A stretch of DNA of 17,974 nt from Acidobacteriota bacterium (GTDB lineage Bacteria; Acidobacteriota; Terriglobia; Terriglobales; Acidobacteriaceae): NCBI GenBank assembly GCA_021793595.1, contig JAJYSL010000079.1, positions 1-17,974 on the forward strand, in the 5' to 3' direction. The position numbers and the translations under genes are program-made. Shown here in pieces: positions 1-6,472 of the stretch (positions within the stretch are counted from its first letter, which is position 1; the number at the start of each line of letters is the position of its first letter). Below the pieces are notes generated by a model. That model saw only the letters and a program-made list of their open reading frames with translations, did no database searches and had not been told where the DNA came from.

Positions 1-194
1 TCGTGCCCGACCTTTGTTGCCCAGGTGGATAGATCCTTGCGAGAGCCTTTGTCGTTGGACTTCACTTCAATGACCTGGCCTACCTTGACGGTTCCAATAC
101 CCTTCTTGGCTTCCAGCAATGGACCCGGGCACGCTGTTCCACGAGCATCGATCACTTTGTCGGCGGTGAGTGTTACAAGCTCTGTCGCATTCAT
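1..194 (-). CDS. tusA: TusA/SirA-family sulfur carrier protein, 3' end beyond window
   Basis: Reading the minus strand from the ATG at 194 gives 64 codons without a stop, so the gene runs off the left edge. The protein starts MNATELVTL and carries DARGTACPGP at residues 16-25. This is the TusA family CPxP signature, with Cys22 as the expected persulfide-carrying residue. Further on, VIEVKSNDKGS and DLSTWATKVGH match the family's second beta strand and C-terminal helix. TusA proteins are small cytoplasmic carriers that pass sulfane sulfur between rhodanese, DsrE, Hdr-like or tRNA-thiolation partners. The start is supported by GGAGAA about 5 bases upstream. The gene begins 12 bases after the ArsR-type gene, so the two are very probably one transcript, which points to sulfur or sulfide handling rather than tRNA modification (inference). 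Which TusA subgroup it is cannot be decided from 64 residues. Confidence 0.85.
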   Translation of the reverse strand, partial: MNATELVTLTADKVIDARGTACPGPLLEAKKGIGTVKVGQVIEVKSNDKGSRKDLSTWATKVGH

Positions 195-206
195 AAACTT
201 CTCCTT

Positions 207-626
207 CTAGTTGGTTGTGGGGTGGTGGATGGAGTCAGTTGAAAGCACTTCAACTGTTCGATCGGTTTCAGCCGGTGCTTGCGCGCATCCTGAGAATCGG
301 TTGTGCTCGCTCGCTTTACTTCTGTCATCCAGCGCGTCTCGAATCAGACTGGCTGCCGTAAAGAACCGCGGATCCGCGATCCCATAAAAGACGGTCTGCC
401 CGTGCCTTTCGGAGATGACCGCACCGCGGTCGCGCATCAGACGTAAATGTTGCGATGCGTTGGAGATCGATATCTCCGCTTCTTCGGCAATTCGGGTCAC
501 GCTTCTGAATCCGTTTTGCAGAGCGCAAAAAATGCGCATCCGTGTGGAATGGCCAAGGATCATGAAAAAGTCGCCCATTCGATTGCAGTCCAGTTGGCGG
601 TCCTGATGTATGTTGTTCGTGGACAT
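207..626 (-). CDS. ArsR/SmtB-family transcriptional regulator, BigR/SqrR-like
   Basis: A 139-residue winged-helix repressor of usual ArsR size plus an unusual C-terminal tail. LGHSTRMRIFCAL (residues 24-36) is the family's alpha-helix before the HTH, residues 42-66 form the recognition HTH (SVTRIAEEAEISISNASQHL), and GQTVFYGI is the wing. Cys34 falls where BigR and SqrR keep their first redox cysteine (VCTL in BigR aligns with FCAL here). The second BigR cysteine position, 20 residues after the wing FY, is Asp100; instead a Cys lies further out at 114. Cys14 is a third cysteine. No CxC metal motif of the ArsR or SmtB metal sensors is seen. The gene lies 12 bases upstream of the TusA-like gene. 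The start ATG at 626 is preceded by GGGAGGG. The likely role is a repressor of this operon responding to sulfide, persulfide or another thiol-reactive signal (inference). Confidence 0.88.
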   Translation of the reverse strand: MSTNNIHQDRQLDCNRMGDFFMILGHSTRMRIFCALQNGFRSVTRIAEEAEISISNASQHLRLMRDRGAVISERHGQTVFYGIADPRFFTAASLIRDALDDRSKASEHNRFSGCAQAPAETDRTVEVLSTDSIHHPTTN

Positions 627-656
627 CCGCCCTCCCTTATGACGCGTAGTTAGGTG

Positions 657-666
657 ATTACGTAAT
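657..666. promoter_or_regulatory. Perfect palindrome ATTACGTAAT upstream of the ArsR-type gene
   Basis: ATTACGTAAT is a perfect 10-base palindrome whose edge is 31 bases from the ArsR start codon. On the minus strand it sits just downstream of TTGTAC and TTGAGT, which could serve as -35 elements, so it would overlap the -10 region. AT-rich palindromes over the core promoter are typical ArsR-family operators. Autoregulation is inferred. Confidence 0.45.
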
Positions 667-819
667 TCCGTGGTTACTCAAGTACAAGTGCAAAATACAG
701 ATTGCATCGATATAGGTGTTCGCAGTTTGCATCTTCTCTCTATCGTGTCTTGCGAACTCTTCAACTACCTTTCGTTGTAGCTTCACCTGTATAGATCGTG
801 AAGGCTGATTTACTTATCT

Positions 820-2100
820 TTAGAAGAAATATCCGATCTGAATGCCAATTGAATTTTGTGACATCGAGGCCCGCAATGGTGCTATGGGCATACCGAAAAG
901 AGTGCCGTCGGTACTGGTTGCTTGGAACGTATGCATAACCGCCTCGGTCAGGGTCCATCGCATCGGCAATTTCTGCGTAGCGCCGACGGTGACCGCGGTC
1001 GTCACAATGGCGGGCATAATCAGATTGGCTTGTAAGTCCGAGCTATGGATCGGGTTGCCTCCGTAGGCAAAGCCCGCGCGAACTTGCCAGGATTTATTGA
1101 CGTCATACTGGGTGCCCAGATTGGCAACCCACTCGTTTTGCCAATGAAGCGGCAACGCCACAACCCCCGTTCCTTCCCAGGGACCGAACACCTTGAACTC
1201 GTTCATCGTGCTGTGCCAGTTGATCCACTGTCCCTCCGTACTCACCAGCCATTTAGAGACCGGATGGAAGGCGACGCCGAAGGCAACTTGCTGTGGATAA
1301 TTCAGGCGAGCTTGATAGGTTCCGTTGCCGCCTGAGACGCCAATCGGTCCGGACTCCCCGACGCCTGTGGGGATAAACTCCTCATTTTCCTGCCAGAATA
1401 AGTGGGTGAACTTCATCGGGGACTTGTAGGACGCGCCGAAAGCCACCTTCTTGTTGTATTTGTATAAGCCACCGATCGTGACACCGACGCCGTAGGCCCA
1501 CGATGGGCTGGTGAGATCGAGGCCCTGGTCATTAAAGCTCTCGTTAAAGGACACCTGCTCGGCGGCGACATCCAACGCCAGGCCGACACTGATCTTGTCC
1601 GTCATCTTGAAGCCAATGGCTGGGGCCATCTGCATGAAATCAATACTGCTATAGGCCTGGATAGTTCCCATCGGAGTGTTCGGCTGCAAATAGTTAACGC
1701 CCAGTCCGGAAGTACCGTAAATGCCGCCGCCAAAATAGAGATTGGGGCGAAATGCCGGCGCCGACCAGCCCAGCGCGGGTATGGCATACACATTGGTGTG
1801 ACTGCCAGTATTTCCAAAGCCAAAGTTCGTACTACGCTCGGGATTGAATATCTCCCCGGAAAATGCTGTCTGCGGTGCGAGCCACGCCAGGCCGGCAGGA
1901 TTGCTGATGGCTGTCATCGGGTCACAGGGAGCGGCGACCACTGCCCCGCCCATACCCATGGAGCATTGCCCAACACCAATGAGTTGATAACCATTCGTGG
2001 CCAGGGAAGTCGCGCTACAAGCCAACAGCGCCAAGGTAATAAAAATGACACGCAGAGCAGTGCTGCAGGTGTTTGACCGGTCGTTCTCGCATCGTGGCAT
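820..2100 (-). CDS. FadL/OmpP1/TodX-family outer-membrane transport protein
   Basis: Outer-membrane beta-barrel of the FadL family, which moves hydrophobic compounds (long-chain fatty acids, aromatics) across the outer membrane. From the chosen ATG at 2100 it is 426 residues: a hydrophobic signal segment (LRVIFITLALLACSATSLA), then TNGYQLIGVGQCSMGMGGA and DPMTAISNPAGLAW, the N-terminal hatch and NPAGLA signature of the family. Many amphipathic, Gly/Trp/Tyr-rich strands follow, and the protein ends in Phe-Phe, as expected for barrel assembly. In-frame ATGs exist upstream to 2241, but the candidate sigma54 promoter at 2216-2231 would put the transcript start near 2205, so starts beyond that are unlikely; ATGs at 2124 and 2145 remain possible. 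The LLAC in the signal could alternatively be a lipobox. The sigma54 activator gene just upstream on the same strand is the likely regulator. Confidence 0.88.
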   Translation of the reverse strand: MPRCENDRSNTCSTALRVIFITLALLACSATSLATNGYQLIGVGQCSMGMGGAVVAAPCDPMTAISNPAGLAWLAPQTAFSGEIFNPERSTNFGFGNTGSHTNVYAIPALGWSAPAFRPNLYFGGGIYGTSGLGVNYLQPNTPMGTIQAYSSIDFMQMAPAIGFKMTDKISVGLALDVAAEQVSFNESFNDQGLDLTSPSWAYGVGVTIGGLYKYNKKVAFGASYKSPMKFTHLFWQENEEFIPTGVGESGPIGVSGGNGTYQARLNYPQQVAFGVAFHPVSKWLVSTEGQWINWHSTMNEFKVFGPWEGTGVVALPLHWQNEWVANLGTQYDVNKSWQVRAGFAYGGNPIHSSDLQANLIMPAIVTTAVTVGATQKLPMRWTLTEAVMHTFQATSTDGTLFGMPIAPLRASMSQNSIGIQIGYFF

Positions 2101-2215
2101 CGTTCGTCCATTCTGTAGGTACATGATCATCAAGCAAGAGTCCATCATGAGCGATCCGGAACGGCATCGTTCGCACAGATTGCCGTTCCATCGATAGCTG
2201 CTTGACAACAGGTAC

Positions 2216-2231
2216 TGCACGTTCCATTCCA
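2216..2231 (-). promoter_or_regulatory. Candidate sigma54 (-24/-12) promoter of the FadL-family gene
   Basis: On the minus strand the sequence TGGAATGGAACGTGCA matches the sigma54 consensus TGGCACG-N4-TTGCA at 9 of 12 defined positions. The key GG and GC doublets are exactly 10 bases apart. Transcription would begin near 2205, about 100 bases before the chosen FadL start codon. Its position between a sigma54 activator gene and its neighbour strengthens the call. Confidence 0.5.
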
Positions 2232-2290
2232 AAATGCGCAATTAATGGAATGAGCAATTTAGTAGGCGCGTAAATTAGGATGAAACGTTA

Positions 2291-2313
2291 TGTTGCAACA
2301 GGACGTTGCAACA
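2291..2313. promoter_or_regulatory. Tandem GTTGCAAC palindromes, candidate enhancer (UAS) of the sigma54 activator
   Basis: TGTTGCAACA (2291-2300) is a perfect 10-base palindrome. It is followed after three bases by CGTTGCAACA (2304-2313), which keeps the same 8-base palindromic core GTTGCAAC. The centres are 13 bases apart. The pair lies about 90-110 bases upstream of the transcription start predicted from the -24/-12 element, the usual distance for an enhancer-binding-protein site. It also lies only 16 bases past the stop codon of the activator gene. No further copies of the core were noticed in the window by eye. Confidence 0.55.
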
Positions 2314-2328
2314 TTGAAACAAACTGTC

Positions 2329-3765
2329 TCAAGGCTTGCGGCGATCCGCAATATCCAGCTCTCTCATCTTGCGCCACAGGGTGGAACGGCTTAGGCCGAG
2401 GGCGTGGGCGGTTTCCGAGCGAGACCAGTGATGGGCATCCAGTGCAGCCACCAGGCGTTCGGATTCCTGAGACAACGGTGTGTTCGGCAGACTTCCCGGT
2501 TCAGGAGCTACGTCCTTCGCTGCTGCCCCTGCGGAGGATGCCCGTTGCGGAGCACGTATTTCGTCGGGAAGATCTTCTGGGAGTATCGTCTCAATCTTTG
2601 CAACGGCCACGGCGTATTCCATCACATTGGCCAGTTCCCTTACATTACCGGGCCAGGAATACTCCATCAGCAGCCGCATGGCCTGTGGCGAAATGCGGCG
2701 GATCAAGCCGCGCTGCGACGTGACGCGGTCGAGGAGATAGGTAGCCAGGGGCGCTATATCCTCTCTGCGCTTCCGCAAGGGAGGGACTTCAATGGGAACC
2801 ACGCACAGCCGATAATAGAGATCCTCGCGCAACTTGCCCTGGCGCAACGCCAGCCGGATGTCTGCATTGGTCGCGGCAATGATGCGAACGTCAGCGACCC
2901 GTGGCACGCTCTCTCCGACACGCTCGTAGTGGCCACCCTGCAGGACACGCAACAGTTTCACCTGCTGCAGCGGTGGCATATCGCCGATTTCATCGAGGAA
3001 CAGGGTTCCGCCCGCGGCCAGTTCAAAGCGGCCGACGCGATCGCGAACCGCGCCGGTGAAGGCTCCGCAAACGTGACCGAACAACTCCGACTCCAACAGG
3101 TCCGCGGGTACAGCACTGCAATTGACCGCAATGAACGGCCCGTTGCTGCGCGGCGAACTCTCGTGGATGGCGCGGGCAACGACCTCCTTGCCCGTGCCGC
3201 TCTCTCCGGTAATCAGGACAGGGGCTTCACTGGGCTGCAGCGCTTCCACCAGTCGGAAAATGCGCTGCATGGCAGGGGAGCAGACAACGGCGTTGGAGAC
3301 GAACGTGGCCGCATTCGACCATGTGCCCTCTTCTTCGGCAGGGCGAAGTAGAACGACATACTTCATGTGCCCACCGCAGATGTCGGATTCTCCACGAGGG
3401 ATGGGAGCGGCGGTAATGGAAACAAGTCTCGGTTTGCTCTCGCCGAATTGCAGGGTGGCGCGCCATCCCTCACGCTTCTGGCCCTCCAGCAGCGCCCGTC
3501 GCAAGGGCGCACCGGGGCCGAAGACGCTCGTGCCCAATAGGTCTTCCACCCCGCGGCCCGCCAACATCGATGAGATTCCGCTGCCCATCAAACCATCGAG
3601 CAGATAGGACGCATGGACGATCCGGAAGTCGTCGTCGAGGCACACGAAAGCTCTTCCCACCGATGCCAGAACGTGGGTTATGCCGTACAGAGCGATCCGG
3701 GTGTCCTCGCTCAACGATGGCTCGCCCTTTGGTATCCCCATCGGTTCGGTAGCATGATCCGTCAT
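2329..3765 (-). CDS. Sigma54-dependent PAS/AAA+/Fis-type transcriptional activator
   Basis: A 478-residue enhancer-binding protein. Residues ~25-145 form a PAS-like sensor ([21 protein letters not shown]). Residues ~155-395 are the sigma54-activating AAA+ domain, with Walker A GESGTGKE (187-194), the intact sigma54-contacting loop GAFTGA (234-239), Walker B GGTLFLDE (252-259) and WPGNVREL (371-378). Residues ~433-470 are a Fis-type HTH ([20 protein letters not shown]). There is no receiver domain, so it probably responds to a ligand or cofactor through the PAS domain. The start ATG at 3765 has AAGGAA about 6 bases upstream. Its stop lies about 100 bases from the candidate sigma54 promoter of the FadL-family gene, with the tandem palindromes between, so that gene is the obvious target. 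A small palindrome GGCTCGAGCC (3798-3807) lies upstream of the start. Confidence 0.95.
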   Translation of the reverse strand: MTDHATEPMGIPKGEPSLSEDTRIALYGITHVLASVGRAFVCLDDDFRIVHASYLLDGLMGSGISSMLAGRGVEDLLGTSVFGPGAPLRRALLEGQKREGWRATLQFGESKPRLVSITAAPIPRGESDICGGHMKYVVLLRPAEEEGTWSNAATFVSNAVVCSPAMQRIFRLVEALQPSEAPVLITGESGTGKEVVARAIHESSPRSNGPFIAVNCSAVPADLLESELFGHVCGAFTGAVRDRVGRFELAAGGTLFLDEIGDMPPLQQVKLLRVLQGGHYERVGESVPRVADVRIIAATNADIRLALRQGKLREDLYYRLCVVPIEVPPLRKRREDIAPLATYLLDRVTSQRGLIRRISPQAMRLLMEYSWPGNVRELANVMEYAVAVAKIETILPEDLPDEIRAPQRASSAGAAAKDVAPEPGSLPNTPLSQESERLVAALDAHHWSRSETAHALGLSRSTLWRKMRELDIADRRKP

Positions 3766-4050
3766 AGGCGTTCCTTGCTTTGCGCCGCTCCACCTACGGC
3801 TCGAGCCCGCTCGACCCGCAACTTTTCAGCCGATCAGACTCATCCGACCGGCAGGTTCTATCTCGCTGCTTGAGGATGCGCGGATCCAATCCAGTTCATT
3901 ACGTCCCACAGTCGAACTTCAGGAATCCCGTGGCACTCCCCGAGCGACTTGATGCTTGATGCTCTATCTAGATAGAGTCCATCAGTGTCCAAAACGTTAC
4001 AAACAATTTTTAGCAAACTCTGATCCACATCCCTGAATGTTTCACGGCTC
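3766..4050. other. Intergenic region upstream of the sigma54 activator
   Basis: No convincing gene is seen here. The stretch holds the palindrome GGCTCGAGCC (3798-3807), a tandem CTTGATG repeat (about 3949-3961) and the long palindrome described separately at 3957-3984. A 69-codon open frame on the minus strand (3858-4067) has no recognisable family features. Confidence 0.4.
3957..3984. repeat. Long near-perfect palindrome around CTCTATCTAGATAGAG
   Basis: Bases 3962-3977 form a perfect 16-base palindrome. The symmetry continues outward with TGATG (3957-3961) pairing with CATCA (3980-3984), interrupted only by two unpaired bases (3978-3979). It could be a regulator operator, a cruciform or hairpin, or a recombination scar next to the decayed response regulator. 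No T-run follows, so it is not a classical terminator. Confidence 0.6.
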
Positions 4051-4422
4051 GATATCTTGCGTTCCATGCTGCCCTATCGCGCATTGCGCTTCGGCACCAT
4101 GGCTATCTCTTACCAAGAACGCCAGCGGCGAGCAATTGGTCGACGCCATTCAGCAGGTCAATCGCGGACGGCGTTATCTGCCGCAGGTTGCTCTTGACTC
4201 TCTTGCTGCGCGGATTCCCTCGGTAAGGCTGATGCCGCGCGAAAAAGAAGTACTGACTTGCATCACGCAAGGGAATCAAATCGGGAAATTGCGGATCAGT
4301 TGTGCATTGGGGAGAAGATAGCGCGAATTCATGTTTCATCCGTACTCGACAAGATAGGAACTCGCCATCGGACTCAGGCGCTCGTCTGTGCTCTGCAGCG
4401 TGGACTCGGGCATTTCGAATAA
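4051..4422 (+). pseudogene. Decayed NarL/LuxR-family response regulator
   Basis: Only the C-terminal half of a response regulator remains, spread over several frames. YRALRFGTM (from 4075) and LTKNASGEQLVDAIQQVNRGRRYLP recall the end of a receiver domain. VRLMPREKEVLTCITQGN is the start of a LuxR-type HTH, and the rest (NREIADQLCIGEKIARIHV, then DKIGTRHRTQALVCALQRGL) follows in another frame to a TAA at 4420-4422. The switch near 4275 is explained by one missing base (QG[K]SNREI). Around 4104-4110, GGC TAT plus a duplicated CT before CTTACC indicates further indels. The first ~80 receiver residues, including the phospho-acceptor Asp, are absent. A second related fragment lies at 7764-7979. 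The product cannot be functional as read. Confidence 0.85.
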
Positions 4423-4431
4423 GGAACAATG

Positions 4432-4489
4432 AGATAGCCCGGCGAACACACCGCCACAACCTGACGATGCGATGTACGCTGGGCTATCT
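4432..4489. repeat. 9-base inverted repeat between the pseudogene and the RidA-family gene
   Basis: AGATAGCCC (4432-4440) is the exact reverse complement of GGGCTATCT (4481-4489), with a 40-base interior. The interior contains smaller pairings (GGCG/CGCC). It lies in the gap between the convergent regulator remnant and RidA-family gene, so it may act as a transcript-end hairpin, but no T-run accompanies it. Confidence 0.45.
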
Positions 4490-4508
4490 GCCCTGTCGCG
4501 AGAAAAGA

Positions 4509-5027
4509 TCAGGCGGCTGGATTGATAACTCTGGCGCAGCCGACCACCTCGATTAAAGAGTTACCGGGAATCCATTCGAGTGCCATGCAGGCTCGTGCGG
4601 GCGATTTACCGGGGCTGAAATAGGTATGGTAGATCTTATTCAGCGCTTCATATTGCGCTTGATGCGCATCAAAGCGAGCCTTGCCGGTCGGCATGGTGAC
4701 CCCGTCAGCCAGCGGCAGGCAAAGGAAAACCTGTAGCTGTAAGATGCTGTCCATGCTGCACCCATGGCTCTCCAAGTCCTTCTTCAGTGCGTCCATCGTC
4801 CGGGTGACATGTTTTTCAAACGGATCGGCGACTGTAATGTGATCCGAATATCCATCATTGGAGCCGGTGCCGTAAAAATAATAGACATCGCCATGGACAT
4901 GAGGGTTGGGAACGAGTCGTTTTTGTGGTGCTGGAGCTGGTTGTGCGAAAAGCGTTGGCTCTGCGGCCACTGCGGCCGCCATCGCGGCAACTCCGCCTAG
5001 AAAGCTACGCCGGGTATTCATCTCCAT
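4509..5027 (-). CDS. Tat-exported RidA/YjgF/UK114-family protein
   Basis: 172 residues: a twin-arginine signal (NTRRSFLGG at 4-12, followed by an Ala-rich hydrophobic stretch and a likely cut near LFA-QPA), then a RidA-like domain. Within the domain, HITVADPFEKHVTRTMDALKKDL and SILQLQVFL match the family core. PARACMALEW holds Arg145 and SLIEVVGCARV holds Glu160, which fall where RidA keeps its catalytic Arg and Glu. Cytosolic RidA hydrolyses reactive 2-aminoacrylate and other enamines or imines to ketoacids. An exported member must have another substrate or a periplasmic source of imines (inference). The ATG at 5027 is supported by AAAGGAGA about 7 bases upstream. A 7-base inverted repeat precedes it. 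It lies downstream of the mutarotase-like gene on the same strand, 187 bases away. Confidence 0.87.
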   Translation of the reverse strand: MEMNTRRSFLGGVAAMAAAVAAEPTLFAQPAPAPQKRLVPNPHVHGDVYYFYGTGSNDGYSDHITVADPFEKHVTRTMDALKKDLESHGCSMDSILQLQVFLCLPLADGVTMPTGKARFDAHQAQYEALNKIYHTYFSPGKSPARACMALEWIPGNSLIEVVGCARVINPAA

Positions 5028-5071
5028 GGAACTGTCTCCTTTATTACGATTAGCGATATCGTGCAGTGTAC

Positions 5072-5099
5072 GCGTAAGAAGCCATCTTAATCCTTACGC
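5072..5099. promoter_or_regulatory. Inverted repeat GCGTAAG-N14-CTTACGC, candidate operator of the RidA-family gene
   Basis: GCGTAAG (5072-5078) and CTTACGC (5093-5099) are perfect 7-base inverted arms with centres 21 bases apart, two helical turns. They sit 45-72 bases upstream of the RidA-family start codon, in the expected promoter zone. This is the geometry of a dimeric repressor or activator site; which protein would bind is unknown. Confidence 0.45.
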
Positions 5100-5214
5100 C
5101 TGAAAACGCGCATGTCATGTGCCGAGCCACCCAGCCGGAGTTAGGTCAAATGCCTGTGTGCAATCTGACAGGCAATCCGCAAGCATATACAGCAATCCAT
5201 CGGCTTCAATTGCT

Positions 5215-6258
5215 TCACGGGAGGTTCGTCAGGAAGCGATAATGAATATCCCATTTTCCGGTTTTGCCCGGCGGGATATCGAGATGAAGGTAAACTTCCG
5301 GACACACCGTAGTGTGAATCGACCACAAATAGAAACGGGAGATTGGCATTGTGCCCGTCTGCTCGATACCTGTATGGGTGTTCTTGTTTTCCAGGCGTAT
5401 ATCGTAGTCGGACGCTGTGCTTCCGTAGCCCGTAAGGTAAGAAGCCACGGAGTCTCCCTGTTGCAGTTCCTTCAGGTAGACAATATCGTGGCCCTTTACC
5501 GTTGCACCCGGTTCGAGCGGCGTCTGCGGAACGGGAGCAAAGGCCAGGTGCAGTACAAATCCCGGTCCGGTCGGCTGGCCGTCCAGCATGAAGAAGTCAT
5601 GATCGTACACATTCGTCACCAGCGGAGCGCCACGTAGATTCTGTAGCTTGTGCTCGAGGGTGAGCATGGAACCATCGCGGCTCAGAATAAGTTTCTTCGT
5701 ATAGAGATACTTGATGCCATCCGGCGAAGTTAGTCGCTGCTGAAAGCGGATCGAGCGTTTGCCGACGTGGACGCTCCAGTGCCCGGTATCGACGATCGGG
5801 TAATTGTCCCCAAAACGGTAGGGAGCATTCGATGTTTTGCGAAGCACTCCGACGCCGATCTTTACAAAGGTTCCACCTGGCTGCGCGGAATTGTAGCCCT
5901 GCGCTCCGTCATCTGGACGAAACTCTTCCACCGGCCCGGTGATCGAATCATTCACCTCCGGATCATAATGACCGAACCATTGGCCCCAATACGAATGTCC
6001 TTGATAAGAGGCACAGCCAATCACGCCTGACCAATCGAAGCGTTGCGCCCGGTAATAGCCCGTGTTCACATCGGGAAGGAAGACCACGAGGTGAAGATCG
6101 CCGCTCTTCAGCACGACATACGGATGATCCAGGTGCGTTGTATCCGAACACGAAGCATCTTCCAATGTTTTTGTTTGTGAAGCCGGTGCATTCGAAATGA
6201 TGGCAACGCTCAACAAGGCAAGCAGAATAGCAAACCGGACGCCATGGGTAGATTTCAC
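5215..6258 (-). CDS. Exported galactose-mutarotase-like (aldose-epimerase fold) protein
   Basis: 347 residues with a Sec signal peptide (VRFAILLALLSVAIISNAPAS), then a beta-rich domain. DHPYVVLKSGDLHLVVFLPD, YYRAQRFDWSGVI and YWGQWFGHYDPEVNDSITGPVEEF resemble the first half of galactose-mutarotase-fold proteins, and the C-terminus VYLHLDIPPGKTGKWDIHYRFL resembles the closing strands. I cannot point with certainty to the catalytic His and Glu of true mutarotases, so the function may be carbohydrate binding, epimerisation or something else. The ATG at 6258 has GGGAGG about 5 bases upstream. The gene is divergent from the MFS permease at 6473, sharing a 214-base promoter region, and precedes the RidA-family gene on the same strand. 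Together they suggest handling of sugar-derived substrates outside the cytoplasm. Confidence 0.72.
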   Translation of the reverse strand: MKSTHGVRFAILLALLSVAIISNAPASQTKTLEDASCSDTTHLDHPYVVLKSGDLHLVVFLPDVNTGYYRAQRFDWSGVIGCASYQGHSYWGQWFGHYDPEVNDSITGPVEEFRPDDGAQGYNSAQPGGTFVKIGVGVLRKTSNAPYRFGDNYPIVDTGHWSVHVGKRSIRFQQRLTSPDGIKYLYTKKLILSRDGSMLTLEHKLQNLRGAPLVTNVYDHDFFMLDGQPTGPGFVLHLAFAPVPQTPLEPGATVKGHDIVYLKELQQGDSVASYLTGYGSTASDYDIRLENKNTHTGIEQTGTMPISRFYLWSIHTTVCPEVYLHLDIPPGKTGKWDIHYRFLTNLP

Positions 6259-6383
6259 TGATACCTCCCGAGCGGATTATACGAGACGTAACAAAGGACT
6301 CCGTCAAAACTGTCTGGCGCGATCACAGCGAATCATGCGGCATTGAGCCGCCGCACGCGCCCAAAATAAAAGCGAATTCAGCT

Positions 6384-6427
6384 TTGAAGCCGCCGCTAAG
6401 CGGGTTAGAATCTCCACACATAAGCGG
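6384..6427 (+). promoter_or_regulatory. Sigma70-type promoter with internal palindrome before the MFS permease
   Basis: TTGAAG (6384-6389) and TAGAAT (6406-6411) with a 16-base spacer make a good vegetative promoter for the permease. The spacer contains CCGCT-A-AGCGG (6393-6403), 5-base inverted arms, and TAAGCGG recurs 24 bases downstream at 6421-6427. A repressor bound there would cover the polymerase site. Another imperfect hairpin (GCGGC-ATTGA-GCCGC, 6337-6351) lies closer to the divergent mutarotase-like gene. Confidence 0.5.
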
Positions 6428-6472
6428 CCATATTTCCGATCGGTTGTATCGTGCTGCAGGAGCCTAGAAGCG

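Noticed and set aside
778..806. Imperfect hairpin (AGCTTCAC/GTGAAGGCT) after the FadL-type gene as a terminator
   Set aside because: The stem needs a bulge and no T-run follows on the transcribed strand.
2241..2257. FadL-family start at 2241
   Set aside because: The extra 47 residues do not resemble a signal peptide and the codon lies upstream of the candidate sigma54 promoter.
2404..3351. 315-codon open frame on the plus strand
   Set aside because: It lies antisense to the sigma54 activator, whose domains are all intact; the plus-strand translation has no recognisable family pattern.
3858..4067. 69-codon minus-strand frame upstream of the sigma54 activator
   Set aside because: It has a modest AGGG before its ATG but no recognisable family, it contains the long palindrome, and it overlaps the regulator remnant; support is too thin.
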